Below are positions 11,101-21,311 of a stretch of DNA of 64,000 nt, piece by piece. The notes under the pieces were generated by a model, which saw only the letters and a program-made list of their open reading frames with translations, had not been told where the DNA came from and ran no database searches. Source of the DNA: Tupaia tana. Its lineage: Eukaryota > Chordata > Mammalia > Scandentia > Tupaiidae. The position numbers and the translations under genes are program-made. Positions within the stretch are counted from its first letter, which is position 1. Each line of letters begins with the position of its first letter. The stretch spans positions 95,280,001-95,344,000 of the forward strand of contig JAKSZU010000007.1 of assembly GCA_026018925.1 (NCBI GenBank), read 5' to 3'.

Positions 11101-14100
11101 CCGGCAATGTGCGCTCGGGGCGGAGCTCCCACTGGCGACGTCGGGTTGATGATCCAAAAAGGTTCAGATCCTGGGGCATTCTGAATTTTGGATTTTTGAG
11201 ATGCTCAGTGTTTATACGAGGGACTTCAGAAAGTTCATGGGAGAACAGAAAAAAGTAAGATCTTCTGGTGCAGAATCATGTAAAATGCACACGCAGTCTC
11301 CTCACAATACAGCTTTTCCATGAACTACTGAGGAGCGCTCGACGTGGACATCAAATCTGTACCCACTTCACACACCATCTGGGCACCAGGCACGGCAGCT
11401 GGCCCGTCCCCAACGGCAGGTTGTCTTGTCTCAGCAGGGCACCTCCACCTGGCATCCCCACAGCCCACCACAGCCCACCACAGCGGCAGGGCCACACCCA
11501 CCATCCCACCATCCCATCAGCTCCATCTCCTGCTGGTGCCCCCCCCCCCCCCCCCAGCCACTGTCATCCCTCCTGGACCCCAGAGGCCACTTCTGCCTGC
11601 TTCCCCAGGCAGCCCTGCCCCTGCCACCTGCTCCTGGCACAGGAGTGACTTTCTGGCCCAGCGCTCCGGTCCGCTGTGCGGGAACCCACCGCGCAGAGCC
11701 AGCCCTCCTGACGCGTCCCGTCCCGCGGCCTCTCCCGGCTCCTGGTCCTTGCCCCACCGCCAGGCAGAGCCTTTCACCTCCGCGGCCTGGATCTCTCCCC
11801 TGTCCCGCCTCACCCTCCGGAACTCGTGCCGTGTCCCCCGCCCCTCTCTAGTATTACTGGTCACTTGTCTCACAGCACTCCACGCCTCTCCTGCCGTGTC
11901 CCTCCGCGTCCGGGCGGGCCACGAGGCAGGACAAGCCCGCGCTGATGTCAGCGCTCCGGGTAAGGAGCAGTCCGTGTCACGTGCTCTCAGGACCCAGCAG
12001 TGCCCTCTGTCCCGAGGCTCCAGGATGCAGCCCTCGCACCCAGCTGTAGCTCAGAGGCTGAGCCAACCGTTGCCCACAGGTGGTTCCCTGGCAGCGCCCG
12101 CGTGGGCATGGCCTGGCAGGGAGGCTCACCTGCAGCGCTGGCCTGAGGGCTGGCCGTAGCCATCCAAGTGAGGTGGGCTTTGGCGACCAGCTTAGCGGAC
12201 AGGGAGGGGGGTGGGCCTGGGGACTCGCGGGGCTCCCGGCTCAGTGCTGGGGGGGGGGCGCGTGTGCGGCACCTTCCCGGCGCTGTCCCTGCAGCCCCAG
12301 CCTCACGGCTCGTGTAGGTGTGTGCAGTGAGACTGGGGCCGGGTGCTAGGACTGGGGGCTGGGTCCTGGCTGCCACAACAAATGGAAGTGACCCCTCCGT
12401 GTGGAGTTCCCAGTCCCGGGGGAAGAGCTGGGGGACTTAAGAAAGCCCAAGACGAAGAAATGACGGGAGGAAGGGAACTCGCCGAGGGGGGGCAGGAGCA
12501 CCCCAGCGGAGGGAAGAGCGTGGCCCCAGGCCCCGAGCTGGGAGGTCACTGGCCGTGACCGAAGGCCCAGGGAAGGGCCCTGTGAGTCGCTACCAGGCTA
12601 GAGGGGCCACGGGCCGGGAAGGACTGGGGTGGAGCCCGTGGGTAGCCAGGAGGCCGATGGGGAGGAGGAGCTCCACGGAACTTAGCTCAGGCCTGACAGG
12701 AGCGTGTGCCGATGCTTCTCCTGCCCTTTAAACCCTCTCTCGGGCCTGGGCAGGGCCTGGTGGGATGTGTGCAAGGGACAGGCAGGAGGTGGGCTCAGAG
12801 CCAGTGCCTGGGGGCCCGGGCGCCCTCACCTCCATCTCTCCGACCTGTCGCTGCAGCTGCACGCACATGGCCTCCAGCTCCTCCTGCCGCTGAGCAGTCG
12901 CCTCACCTTCAGGGGAGACAGGGCGGGGCTCAGCCACCCCGGCCCAAGGGCTCCCTGCTCTCTGGTCTCCCTGTGCTCAGGGGACCGAGCAGCGCAGCCC
13001 TGTCCTGGGTGCTGCCCGCTCTGGGCTCAGCTTCCTGCCCTGAGCCCTGCGCCCGGGGTCCCTGCGCTCCCCGAGCGGCCGCCTCTCACCGTGGTGCTGC
13101 TGGAGCGTCTGCACTAGGTCCTCCAGGGCCGAGATCTTCTGATCCTGCAGCAGCAAGACGTCGGCCAGGGCAGGCCAGCGGGTCCGGAGCCCCAGAGGGT
13201 CAGACGGAGTGCCCCTCCCTCCTTCCGGTCATGAAGACCCGGACTCTGCCTGCGAGGGGGTGCTAGAGCACAGGCTGCTCCGCACCTCACAGAACCTGCG
13301 GTTCCACGGAGGCAGGAAAAGCGCAGCCCTTGCCCCAGTGCCCCACGTCTGGGTGCACGTGCTGCTCGGCGGCCCCCTGCCCCAAGGCCAGGGTCTAAGG
13401 GGCTCCCCAAGTTGCAGCACTGTCCTGGTTTGTCACTGTTCCACTTCTGGCTCAGCTAAGGAGAAGGCCCATAGTCTCTCTGCTCAGTCACAGGGACCCA
13501 GATCAGTCCCAGGCCCCACCTGGCCCTTGAACTTGGCAGTTTAGTGGTGGAGAAGGTGCTAGAACCCATGTCTTGGTCTGCCAGCCTCCCCTGGCCTTCC
13601 CAGCCTGGACCCCTCCACCCCTCAGACCAGACCCTGGTCCCTCCTGCCTGGGTCCTACCTTCAAGAGCATCTCGTCAGACTGAGCCTTCACCTGCTGCTC
13701 GAGGTCCCGCAACTTCCTGGACATGGAGGCCATCGGCTCTGCGTCGTGGGACGTGGGGGCTGCCAAGCAGACGCAGTCCTCAGCACTGAGGCCAAGGTGC
13801 AGAGACGCAGGGGACAGGGCACCCCAGGAGCGGGAATCAAAGTGACTCTTACTAATGGGGACTGCCCTGCACACCTTACAGCGATCCGCTCACGTAACCC
13901 CTCCCCATGTGCCGTCAGGAGACAGGGTTCGTGCAAGGTGTGCAAGCAAGTTTGACACGTTTGCGTCACCCCTCGAGTATTATCCAGACTCATCCATCCA
14001 GTCGAGCCCCGAAATCTGAGCTCCAGGTTGCAGAAAATGGGCAAACCCCCAGACACAGCCCGCGTGGGCCCCCATGCAGGATGCCCGGCCGGGACTCAGA

Positions 14101-17100
14101 GTGAGCTTCGCTTGTTAGAAAGGCCGTATGGTGGGGCCAGCAGTTAGCGTAATGGCTATGTCACTGGACTTCCACGTAGTCGACCGCAGTTCGAGTCCCG
14201 GACCCGGTGGCTTAAACTCATGCTGGGTGCGTGTGTGTGCGTGCCCAAAATCCCAAGAGGAGAATGGAGGAGAAGGGATTGCTGCGTGGCCATTCCCCCT
14301 GGGGGGTGATTTCTCGCTTTCTGTCTCTCTGTCTCTCTGTCTGTCTGTCTGGTGAGCGCAAGTGCCCTATGGCAAAAACCTCTCCAAAAAGAAAAGAAAG
14401 AAAGGCCATATGGCAGTGGAGCGCAGTGCGTAATTGTCCACCAGATCCCAGGTCGGGGACACACATCACTAGACAGGGCATTTGGGGGCCAGCTGCAGCG
14501 TGACGGTCCCAGTGGCTAATGCCACGTGGCCAACTGCGGCTGAGGTTCCAGTTCTGACCCGGCAGCATGAGCAACTTGCCCAGCACAAGTGTGCATGCCC
14601 GAAATCCCAAAATGAGAATGGAGATGGGACTGCAGCATGGCCATCCCCCAGTGGGTGCTTTCTCACTTTCCCTCCCTCTGTCTCTCTGCAGCAAGCACAA
14701 GTTCCCTATAGCAAAATTTAAAAAACAAAAACAAAAAAAGGGGAGGAAGGTATTTTGGAACATGGGGGAGACCTGAGTATAGAAGAGACAGACTTTAGCA
14801 AGTAACGCTGAATTACTCCTGTCCTAAGTGTGAGAACATCATTGGGGTTATGTATTTCTTTTTTCTTTTTAATTTGTTTATTTACTTTAATTTGATGAGA
14901 CAGAGAGAGAAAGTGAGAAAGCAAGGTCTGGGACTTGAACCATGATCGAACACATGGGAGTCCAGCACCCTTAGCCGCCATACCACCTGCTGGCCCCTGT
15001 ATTTCCTTTTTCTCTGACAATACATGTTGAAGTAGTTAGAGGTGAAATGCCATATCTGTAAGTTACTAAATTTTTTTTAGGTGATTTTTTTTTTTTTTTT
15101 TTTTTTGCTACAGGGCATGTACAGTCACTGGAGAGAGACAGAGAAAGTGAGAACTCACTCCTGCGAGGTGGATGGCCACCCACAAACCCTTCCCCTCCAG
15201 CTGCCCATTGGGATTTTAGACACTCACACACATGCGCCCAGCATGACTTTTAAGCTGCCGGTTCTAGGACTCAAAAGGTGTCCAGCCATGTGGGAGTCCA
15301 GCACCTTAACCAGCATGCCACCTACTGGAGCTCTGCCACTTATTTCAGAATGGCTCATCCAAAAATACCCATTTACGGGACCAGCAGATGGTGTACTGCT
15401 TATGTCCCTGACTCCCACGTAGTCAGCCGGGGTTGAGTTCCAGACCCAGTGCCGTGTGCGTGCCTGAGATCCGGAGAGGAGAAAGGAAGGGAAGCGATTG
15501 TGGCGAGGCTGTCCCCCGGGGGTGGGGGGTGGGGGGGGGATGATCTCTCACTTCCTGTCTCTCTCTGGCTCTCCAGTGAGTACAGGTGTGCTATAGCAAG
15601 GTCTCTAAAAAGCCCAGAAAATCCATTTACACTCATGCGTACACGCTAACAGAGACCAGAAGGCCGACGTGACACACTATCAGTGCTGACTCTAGGCGGG
15701 GGTGTCTCAGCGTTCACCCCACTGCACTGTTTCAGCTTTGCTGTACACCAAGACAATTTCAAAATAGTCTGGGGAAAGAAAAGAGGGAGGGAAAGGATGA
15801 GACCTTCGCCCTGGGCGTTGCGCTTTCTCCCGAGCAGGGAGCCCCTGTGGAGCTGACCCCAAGGCTGGCTCCGAGGGAAGATGAGAAACCTCAGCTCGGC
15901 AGTGGTTGAGTTGCTGAATTAACCTCCCTGGACTTCGTGGGTGGGACGTTAAATCTCCCTCACGTTCACGCTGAGCGTGGGCTCCCTCAGACTTGGTGTC
16001 AAACGCGTCTTAGCTGACACACAGAGCTTCGGGGGTCTGCGCAGAGCCTGGGGAGCCCCCAGGGCAGGGTGGGTGGACCCAGTCAGGTGAGACATCACAG
16101 GGAACTTTGGGAGGAAGCAGAAGAGCTGACCAGGAGAGTGGAGAGATGAGCTGCAGGGGCAGGATGACAGCGAGCCCCAGGCGAGGGCAAGGGGTACTTC
16201 TGAGCAGAGAAGTGAAACAGGACAGGCGGGCCATTGCCGGTGACCCTGAGGGGTTAAGACATCAGCACCAGGAGTGGAGGGAGAGGAGACCGACAGGGAG
16301 AAGCCGAGAGGAAGTCGGCGGTTCTTTCAAGGCGAGGAGCTGGTTGTGGTTACACTGAAGTCCCAGCTGGGTGTAGACCACGGCTTTGTGACTAAGTGGC
16401 CCTGGGGCCTTGGGCCAGGCTCTTCCATCTCGATTCCCTGACTGTAAAAAGGAGGATCGCCAGGCCTTTTCCTGCTGCTGAGCTGAGAGGGCCACCGTGC
16501 TGAGCCCCCGGGTGACCTGGCTCCGCCCTCCCTCCCCTGGGCCCCGAACCCTGGGCCCGCCATCACACTTGACAGTGACTCCAGCCAGGGCCACTGTAGA
16601 GGCCCCAGCCAAGCCTAGCCAGGGGCTTCAATGCCATGTGTTTCTTTAGTCTAACCAGGCTCCGGACAGATGTGGGGGTAGCCACAGGGCCCTGGTGGCC
16701 AGGAGTGGGCGCAGCTGCCTCAGCCCCGGCAGGCAAGAGTAGGGGCCATGCCTCTTCGGGCCTCACCCTGCTCCGGGGTCCCCTCCCGCGGGCAGGACCC
16801 AGCCCCTTCGGCCTCTGCTCTCACCTTGCCTACCCACAGGGGCGCCGATGCCGCCATAGCAGGAGGGGACAGAGATCTTCTCTTCTGAGCCGTGTGCTTC
16901 ATTCAACACGTCCACCTCGTCTTCTGCAGGTGGGATGCCCAGGTCACTGCTCTGGGGCTGAGGCCCAGAGGAAACTCGGGCCCTGGGCCATGGCTTGGGG
17001 GAAGTATATACATCGTCCTCCAAACCATGAGGTAGGAAACTCAGGAGGTGGGGAGCAAGGGGCCCGCCGAATGGGCCTCTCCTTGGCTTCTCTCAGCTCA

Positions 17101-18626
17101 GCTCCTGAGGGCCCCCAAGTGCCAGTGGCACAGGGGACTGAGGTGGGGCTAGGACCCGCAGGCCTGGTCCTGCAGCAGTTGGGACAATGGTGTGAGGACG
17201 GTGCTTCAGGGACAAAAGGCCGCGATGGAGGAGGAGGCTGTGGGAGGGCTGGGGGCTGAAGCCCTGGGCTGGGCAATCTCTCGACCTTGCAGGGTTTCTA
17301 GGCAGCTGCCGACCCAACCCACCATGGGTTGAGGGGTTCCCGTGTTAGTGACGTCTCTGCTAAGGGTGTGGGGCCTCGAACTTGTGAGCGGCCGGGAGGG
17401 AAGCCCAGGCCTCAGGGAAAGGCGGGGAGTGCTGGTGCCCTGCCATCACAGCGGGGCCCGCGGCCCTGACTGGCAGCTGCATCTCCCACTTCCTCCCCGT
17501 CGCCCAGTGCCAGGAGGCCCAGGATGGGAGAGGAGGACGGGGCAGTGCGCACACTTACCATCTCCATAGACTCGTATTCCTCGCCTCCTGGGGGCCGGGA
17601 CAGGAAGGAGAAGGGAGAAGTACGTTAGGACCCCAGGCCTGACTCCAGGGGAGAGGTCCCAGGCATGTGAGCAAGCCCTGACAGAGAGGTAGGGGCTGAG
17701 CCTCTGCCTCCTGAGACGCCAAGGCCGAGATCTCACCCCCAGCTGGGGCAGGTCAAGGGACAGGCAGCAGGGAGAAGGCAGGCAAGAGTGGGGAGCAGAG
17801 TTCTGGCTGGGGAGACGAGAGCCTCACAGCCACGGGCCGGCCCTGCACCTGCTCTGAAAGGGCTGTGGGACCCCATGCAGGTTGCTGAAGCTCTCTGGAC
17901 CTCCTCAGCCTTAGAATAACTCAGAGAGGTGTCCAGAAGAGCACAGAGGAAGGAAGAAGAGTGCTTTGAAAAGATGGAGGTGCTGGGAACCAGCAGTTAG
18001 CGTAATGGCTATGTCGCTGGACTCCCACGTAGTCGACCGCGGTTCGTGTCCCGGACCCGGTGGCTTACAACTCACGCCGGGCGCGTGTGCGTGCGTGCCC
18101 AGGATCCCGAGAGGAGAATGGAGGAGAAGGGATTGCGGCGTGACCATCCCCCCTGGGGGGTGATTTCTCGCTTTCTGTCTCTATGTCTCTCTCTGTCTGT
18201 CTGGCGAGCGCACGCGCCCTATAGCGAAAAACCTCTCCAAAAAAAAAAAAAAAAAAAAAAAAAAAGATGGAGGTGCTGAGCCTCCCCTAACTCGGGCCAG
18301 CCCCGGGCCTGCCAGGACAGATGGCCATGAGTGTCTGCAGTGCATAAGCGTGCGCCTCGTGGACAGCTGCTGAGCCAGGCCTGTGGGGCCCACACCTCGG
18401 TGGAGGCCCAGCACAAAGCAGAGACCCCAGGAAGGAAGCGGTCAGGGGACGCTCTGCGAGTCTCCTCCCATAGTCGCTCAGACAAGAGCCGTTCTCTGCA
18501 CGGGAGGCCCAGGAGACGGGGAAGGGACACGAAGCACGCCGGGCCGGTCCCTTACCCAGGGTTCGCAGACTCCGACTGCAGGGGCACTTTCCGGGTCTTG
18601 CTAAGGGAGGACAAAGGGGAGCTCAT
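479..18626 (-). CDS. UBXN11: UBXN11, UBX domain protein 11 (14 coding exons)
   Basis: Spliced minus-strand gene. Coding exons in order: 18626-18556, 17587-17559, 16923-16825, 13759-13659, 13144-13090, 12906-12830, 10068-9945, 3779-3565, 3403-3326, 2493-2373, 2273-2170, 1093-1020, 948-808, 731-479. All have AG/GT borders, phases agree, and the sum is 1542 nt (513 aa; human is about 520). Visible parts: N-terminus MSSPLSSLSKTRK; coiled coil at about residues 75-145 (LEQQVKAQSDEM, QKISALEDLVQTLQ, QRQVGEME); SEP domain at about 220-290 (IPLKLYRNGIMMFDGPFRPF); UBX domain at about 395-470; Pro/Gly/Ser tail. UBX/SEP proteins are p97/VCP adaptors; UBXN11 (socius) is also reported to bind Rnd GTPases in actin reorganisation (family knowledge). 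The UBX loop reads TFPP rather than FPR. Identity is secure; the transcript start is inferred. Confidence 0.95.
808..948 (-). CDS. UBXN11: UBXN11 coding exon 13 (UBX domain)
   Basis: Encodes NRVSPNTPAPPLSMLRIKSE then SGEQAFLLMMRPEDTVGDMR and ALLAQAR. The first half of the ubiquitin-like UBX fold. Acceptor cccgcag, donor gtaagc. Confidence 0.95.
1020..1093 (-). CDS. UBXN11: UBXN11 coding exon 12
   Basis: Encodes NCCPFSARIQEVVVETPALA then AERE, ending AG to be completed by G of exon 13 (Arg). Acceptor ccttccag, donor gtgagg. Confidence 0.93.
2170..2273 (-). CDS. UBXN11: UBXN11 coding exon 11
   Basis: Encodes SRMTAEKFLNRLPKFVIRQG then EVVDIRGPIRDTLQ, a well conserved linker block of the family. 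Acceptor cctgcag, donor gtgagg. Confidence 0.96.
2373..2493 (-). CDS. UBXN11: UBXN11 coding exon 10
   Basis: Encodes VSDLRHQVYPEDRLDLFPGE then GRVVGQQRMRKAIDRVEEHP. It finishes the SEP domain and enters the linker before the UBX region. Acceptor cttgccag, donor gtgagc. Confidence 0.95.
3326..3403 (-). CDS. UBXN11: UBXN11 coding exon 9 (SEP domain)
   Basis: Exactly 26 codons: RCLRDILDGFFPSELQRLYP then DGVPFK. FFPSEL and YPDGVPF are classic SEP core motifs. Acceptor ccctgcag, donor gtgatg. Confidence 0.95.
3565..3779 (-). CDS. UBXN11: UBXN11 coding exon 8 (SEP domain start)
   Basis: Encodes DSLVPPEVDFDRLLASLQ, then VPVPGGARLRVLEPIPLKLY and FDGPFRPFHQPSTQ. The second half opens the SEP domain, the fold shared with p47/UBXN2 cofactors. 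Donor gtaggg, acceptor tctgccag. Confidence 0.95.
5020..5215 (-). mobile_element. Old family-A SINE
   Basis: Reads in reverse as a degraded copy: the ccacctgctgg head complement lies at the right end and cccttctcctc plus a gggcatgcacacac block in the body. The A-rich tail is poorly preserved. Confidence 0.65.
5340..5565 (-). mobile_element. Old, degraded family-A SINE
   Basis: Carries the order typical of the reversed element: cagagggcaccc, tctccatggggcatgtcc, cacacacgttcatctggcg, then the B-box complement and tRNA head. Heavily diverged. Confidence 0.55.
5676..5857 (+). mobile_element. Family-B SINE with target-site duplication
   Basis: Head ggccggcaggtggcgtgg, B box gttcgagtccc, short pyrimidine body, then ggtcaaatttaaataaataa tail. 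Near-identical flanks (aagaaaaatgccctg before, aaagaaaatgccctgg after) form the target-site duplication. Confidence 0.85.
8137..8179. repeat. (CA)n microsatellite
   Basis: Uninterrupted CA dinucleotide run of about 20 units in UBXN11 intron 7. Confidence 0.97.
9945..10068 (-). CDS. UBXN11: UBXN11 coding exon 7
   Basis: Encodes RFLGDYGLQWVGEPVD, an acidic stretch, then DWMTAKKFWKP. The DYGLQWVGEP and TAKKFWKPG blocks are family signatures. Acceptor tcccacag, donor gtagag. Confidence 0.94.
10069..12829 (-). other. UBXN11 intron 6
   Basis: Contains a MIR-like fragment near 10115-10175, an old family-A SINE, and a C homopolymer of about 17 bases near 11540. The remainder is GC-rich with no recognised exon. 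Confidence 0.6.
10346..10556 (+). mobile_element. Old family-A SINE
   Basis: Head gaggtggtggttaaggtgct, diverged B box ggttcaaacccc, then cccaaaattctgagaggaga and ccacccctgggggtgattt blocks diagnostic of the family. Confidence 0.75.
12830..12906 (-). CDS. UBXN11: UBXN11 coding exon 6 (coiled coil)
   Basis: Encodes EATAQRQEELEAMC followed by VQLQRQVGEME, the end of the coiled coil. The acceptor reads ctgaag, slightly weak, but the phase and the family match support it. Confidence 0.9.
13090..13144 (-). CDS. UBXN11: UBXN11 coding exon 5 (coiled coil)
   Basis: Encodes DQKISALEDLVQTLQQHH, continuing the coiled coil. Acceptor gctgcag, donor gtgaga; ends in phase 1 with G, completed by the next exon. 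Confidence 0.92.
13659..13759 (-). CDS. UBXN11: UBXN11 coding exon 4 (coiled coil)
   Basis: Encodes MASMSRKLRDLEQQVKAQ and then SDEMLLK, heptad-like and the start of the coiled coil. Borders ttggcag and gtagga. Confidence 0.92.
14133..14397 (+). mobile_element. Family-A SINE, full length, with TSD
   Basis: Perfect A box TAGCGTAATGG and B box GGTTCGAGTCC, then the family body and a ctatggcaaaaacctctcc end. Flanks agaaaggccgtatgg and agaaaggccatatgg are a 15-bp duplication with one mismatch. Confidence 0.93.
14486..14725 (+). mobile_element. Old family-A SINE
   Basis: Diverged head (gggggccagctgcagcgtga), then cccgaaatcccaaaatgaga and ccccagtgggtgctttctca blocks, ending in an A-rich tail. Confidence 0.75.
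14853..14997 (-). mobile_element. Family-B SINE
   Basis: Starts with a T-rich tail complement (tttactttaatttgatgaga), then agaaagtgagaaagcaag, gggacttgaacc and the head complement ccacctgctggccc. Confidence 0.9.
15079..15331 (-). mobile_element. Family-A SINE, older copy
   Basis: T run, then tttgctacagggcatgta, gagagagacagagaaagtga, cccttcccctccagctgccc and a head complement ending ccacctactggag. Confidence 0.85.
15379..15614 (+). mobile_element. Family-A SINE
   Basis: gggaccagcagatggtgtac head, B box region, ggagaggagaaaggaagg body and a tgctatagcaaggtctcta end. The G run of the body palindrome is expanded (ggtggggggtgggggggg). Confidence 0.85.
16825..16923 (-). CDS. UBXN11: UBXN11 coding exon 3
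   Basis: Encodes DEVDVLNEAHGSEEK followed by ISVPSCYGGIGAPVG. The SVPSCYGGIGAPV string is nearly invariant in the family. Acceptor cctgcag, donor gtgaga. Confidence 0.93.
17559..17587 (-). CDS. UBXN11: UBXN11 coding exon 2 (29-nt microexon)
   Basis: Encodes RRGIRVYGD between acceptor cccccag and donor gtaagt. At 29 nt it would be missed by open-reading-frame length alone; it was recognised from the family sequence, and it restores phase between exons 1 and 3. Confidence 0.9.
17986..18265 (+). mobile_element. Young family-A SINE with TSD and long A tail
   Basis: Nearly consensus body, A tail of about 27 bases, and TSD aaagatggaggtgctg on both sides. Lies in UBXN11 intron 1. Confidence 0.95.
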
Positions 18627-18633
18627 CGTTCTC
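18556..18633 (-). CDS. UBXN11: UBXN11 first coding exon
   Basis: The ATG is at 18626-18624, seven bases inside the exon, after an acceptor whose AG is at 18635-18634. It encodes MSSPLSSLSKTRK and continues to NPG, then donor gtaagg. The start matches the human N-terminus, which fixes the ATG. At least one noncoding exon must lie upstream. Confidence 0.9.
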
Positions 18634-19354
18634 CTGGACGCAGCTGTCAGGGGCTCCCTGCGAGGGAAGAGGTCAGCCTGGGGACCGGGGCCGGGCTGCA
18701 GACCCGGGGCTTCCCCAGGAGGTTCAGAACCTGCGCCTCGGGCATCGGCTCTCCACCTGCACCCTGGACCCTGGAGCCCCCTGCCCGGAGCTGCTGGGGA
18801 AAGGGCCATGGAGGTGGGCTGCAGACTTCCCAGACCGACAGCCAGAGCAGCAGGCTAGCCGGGAGGCCTGGGCTTTCTCACCCACCAGCGAGCTGGGTGA
18901 CACCACGCCCGGGGCCTCCTGTCCTGCCAGAAGCCAGGTGCCGCACCCAACATCTCAGAGCAGACAGGGACAGCCCAGGTGCAGTCCGGGTGGAGAGGAG
19001 CAGAAGCAGCCAGGCTCCGGGTGCGACGCCACCCGCGGCGTGACGTCAGCTTCCTTGGCGGGAGAAACGGATGGAGATCGAGCCGGCCAGCAGGACTACC
19101 GAGAGGACGTGAATAGCTGAGCATCTAGCCAGGGCTGGGCCCGAAGCAAGCACTTGTGATGCGGGTCCCTGCTGCTGCGGCCCGCGTTATTGACGCGCAC
19201 CCACACACACTGGTCCCTTCCTCCCCCTTCCTTCTAGAGAGGGACACGCACCGTGGGGACATAGTAGGGACTGCTCTGCTCAGTGAGTGCGGTCTGTGAG
19301 GCGGCCGACTTAGAGACCCTGGGACTAAAGGGCGCCCACCTGAAGGGGCCCTTG

Positions 19355-19610
19355 GGGCCAGCTGGTGGCGTGATGGTTAAGATGCTGGACTCCCACGTGG
19401 CCAATCACCGTCCGTGTCTTAGACTCAGTGGCTTGAAAATCCCACAGGGTACAAGTGTGTGGGTGCCCACAACTCCAAGAGGAGCATGGAGGAGAAGGGA
19501 CTGAGGCATGGCCATCTCCCCGGGGGGTTTCTCACTTTCCCCCTCTCTGTCTCTCTCTAAGGAGCACACACGCCCCATGGCAAAAGCCTAAAGAAAGGAA
19601 AGAAAAGAAG
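19355..19610 (+). mobile_element. Family-A SINE, intermediate subfamily
   Basis: Head ggggccagctggtggcgtga with 'gttaagatgctgg' rather than 'ctatgtcgctgg', then the A-family body. It links the A and B families by head sequence. Confidence 0.85.
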
Positions 19611-20589
19611 GGGCCTGAAAATCAGGTCTCCTTGGGAAGATCCCGAAGCTGTTCCGCTTAGAACGTGTGGGTCTTGGCCTCCACCTGCCCCGCAAGCTGC
19701 TCGCAGGCGGCCCCACATCCTTCTAGAGTTCAGGGCTCAGGCCTGTGCCTTCCTCAGGAGCCCTCCTCTGAGGACCAGCCCCCAGGACCTGGCCCACTCT
19801 ACCCTGCCTGGGCACCTTGTGCTCGCGCAGCCAGCTGTGACAGCCGTCGTGGGACATCGGTCATCGGTCTCCACAGCTGCCCTTTCCCACGACGCTCCCC
19901 AATGGCTCCAGAAAAACCTCCCAATTCCTTGGAACAGGCCGCCTGACCCTGACTGCCCCCTGGCCTCACGGCCACCTCGCAGCCCGGGCACCCCCGCCAC
20001 CCAGCTGCTAGCACTGCCCCTCCAGGCTGCCGACTCACCCACAGCCCTGCCTTGGCTGGGCTGAGTCCTGCTTCTACTTCCCCCTCCAGCCTGTTCTTAG
20101 GCTATATTTCAGCGTTTACAGAGCCCCAGGACATTGAAACTGTAGACAGGTGCTGCGTGTCCTTCACCCGGTCCCCTTCATGGGCATCCGTCTACCCAGA
20201 GCCCGGCAGCAAAGGGCAGTTTCTACACGGTTTGTGTGTGTGGTTCTGCGCTGTGATCACGGCAAGATGCAGGACCACACCGTCCCCCAGGACCGCCCCG
20301 CGACCCCTTCACAGCCATGCTCACCCTCCTCCCCGCCAGCCCTCAGCCCTGGCAGCCACTGCTCTGCCTTCCAACTCTGTACTCGCCTACTTCCAGAAAG
20401 TTCTGTACGGGAAAGCTCACAGCAAACACGCTCGTCAGTCAAGAATTCCTACGCCCTTTAGCGCTCACCGTTCTCCAGCCTGTCTCCCACCTCCTGTTTA
20501 CCTTCCAGCCACCACCACACTCCCCCGGCCTCGGCAACCACTCATCACCTTCCTGTCCACAGAGCTGCCCCACAGCCACAGCACAGCAG

Positions 20590-20795
20590 TTAGGCTGATT
20601 CCAAGTGGCTAGCCGCATGGCTGGAGTCCTGAGCCCGGCCATGCGAGAAACGTGCCAGGTGCCTGTGTGTGCATGCTCTAATGGAAAGATGGGGGTTGAC
20701 AACACCCCAGCGGGGTACCTCTCGCTCTCTTGCTCAGTCGCTCTCTCACTCTCTCTGTAAAGCACGCATGCCGTGTGGCAATACTTTTTAAAAAA
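20590..20795 (+). mobile_element. Degraded family-A-like SINE
   Basis: gtggctagccgcatggctgg, cgtgccaggtgcctgtgtgt, then ggtacctctcgctctcttgc pyrimidine block and a tggcaatacttttta end. Strongly diverged. Confidence 0.5.
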
Positions 20796-20965
20796 CGATT
20801 AGATTTGCCCATTCTGGATATTTTGTATAAATAGAATACACAGTAAAATATATGATGAAAAACTATGCCTGGATTTCAAAATGTTTTTGCAGCAGAATAA
20901 AACAAACTTGTTAAACATGTCTGAAGAGATCTAGTTTGAAGTACTATCAAGTACTATCTATTCAA

Positions 20966-21145
20966 ACATCAGTTTGAAAAGAACCCGTATCAGTGTGAAA
21001 ACCAAAGCAGAAACAAATACCAAATTTACCGCAAAGCTTGGGTCAAAGAATGGTGAAATGGCTGATCCTCTACAAAAAATTTATGGGGACAATCACCCCC
21101 TCGTCCCCTGCCCATACCAAAACAGTTTACAAAGAAACAACTCTT
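20966..21145 (+). pseudogene. Mariner-like transposase fragment
   Basis: The frame opening near 20974 contains KAETNTKFTAKLGSKNGEMA then DPLQKIYGDN, resembling the N-terminal helix-turn-helix of Tc1/mariner transposases (typical NIKFxVKLG...ADxLQKIYGDNAP...VYKW). It breaks off at the SINE starting at about 21146, and neither a catalytic DDD region nor inverted termini are visible. A decayed DNA-transposon remnant; family assignment is from memory. Confidence 0.5.
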
Positions 21146-21301
21146 TTTTTGATGGCCATGCCACAATCCCTTCTCCTCTTGGGATCTTGGGCACGCATGT
21201 ACATGCGCCCGGCGTGAGTTCAAGTCACCGGGTCCGGGACTCAAACCACAGTCAACTACATGGGAGTCCAGCAACATAGCCATCACGCCAACTGCTGGTC
21301 C
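21146..21301 (-). mobile_element. Family-A SINE lacking its tail region
   Basis: Begins within the body (atggccatgccacaatccct) and runs to the head complement gccaactgctggtcc; the conserved tailward third is missing. Confidence 0.85.
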
Positions 21302-21311
21302 GAAACAACCT

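Larger units (their letters stand above)
14760..15780 (+). mobile_element. Ancient LINE-like 3' end split by SINEs
   Basis: The pieces between SINEs (14760-14852, 14998-15078, 15332-15378, 15615-15780) read as one old consensus: aatacatgttgaagtagtta, then ggtgaaatgccat, then gtttcagctttgctgta and aatttcaaaata. I recognise the order from old mammalian L1M-type 3' ends, but the assignment is from memory. Reported as a diverged fossil. Confidence 0.4.
13760..16824 (-). other. UBXN11 intron 3, repeat-rich
   Basis: About 1.9 kb at 13.9-15.8 kb is SINEs inserted into an older LINE-like 3' end. The rest (15.8-16.8 kb) is unique GC-rich sequence with a possible MIR trace near 16420-16480. No exon recognised. 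Confidence 0.6.

Noticed and set aside
20974-21279. Whole 101-codon frame as an intact small gene
   Set aside because: Its second half is read through a reversed SINE; only the first part resembles a transposase.
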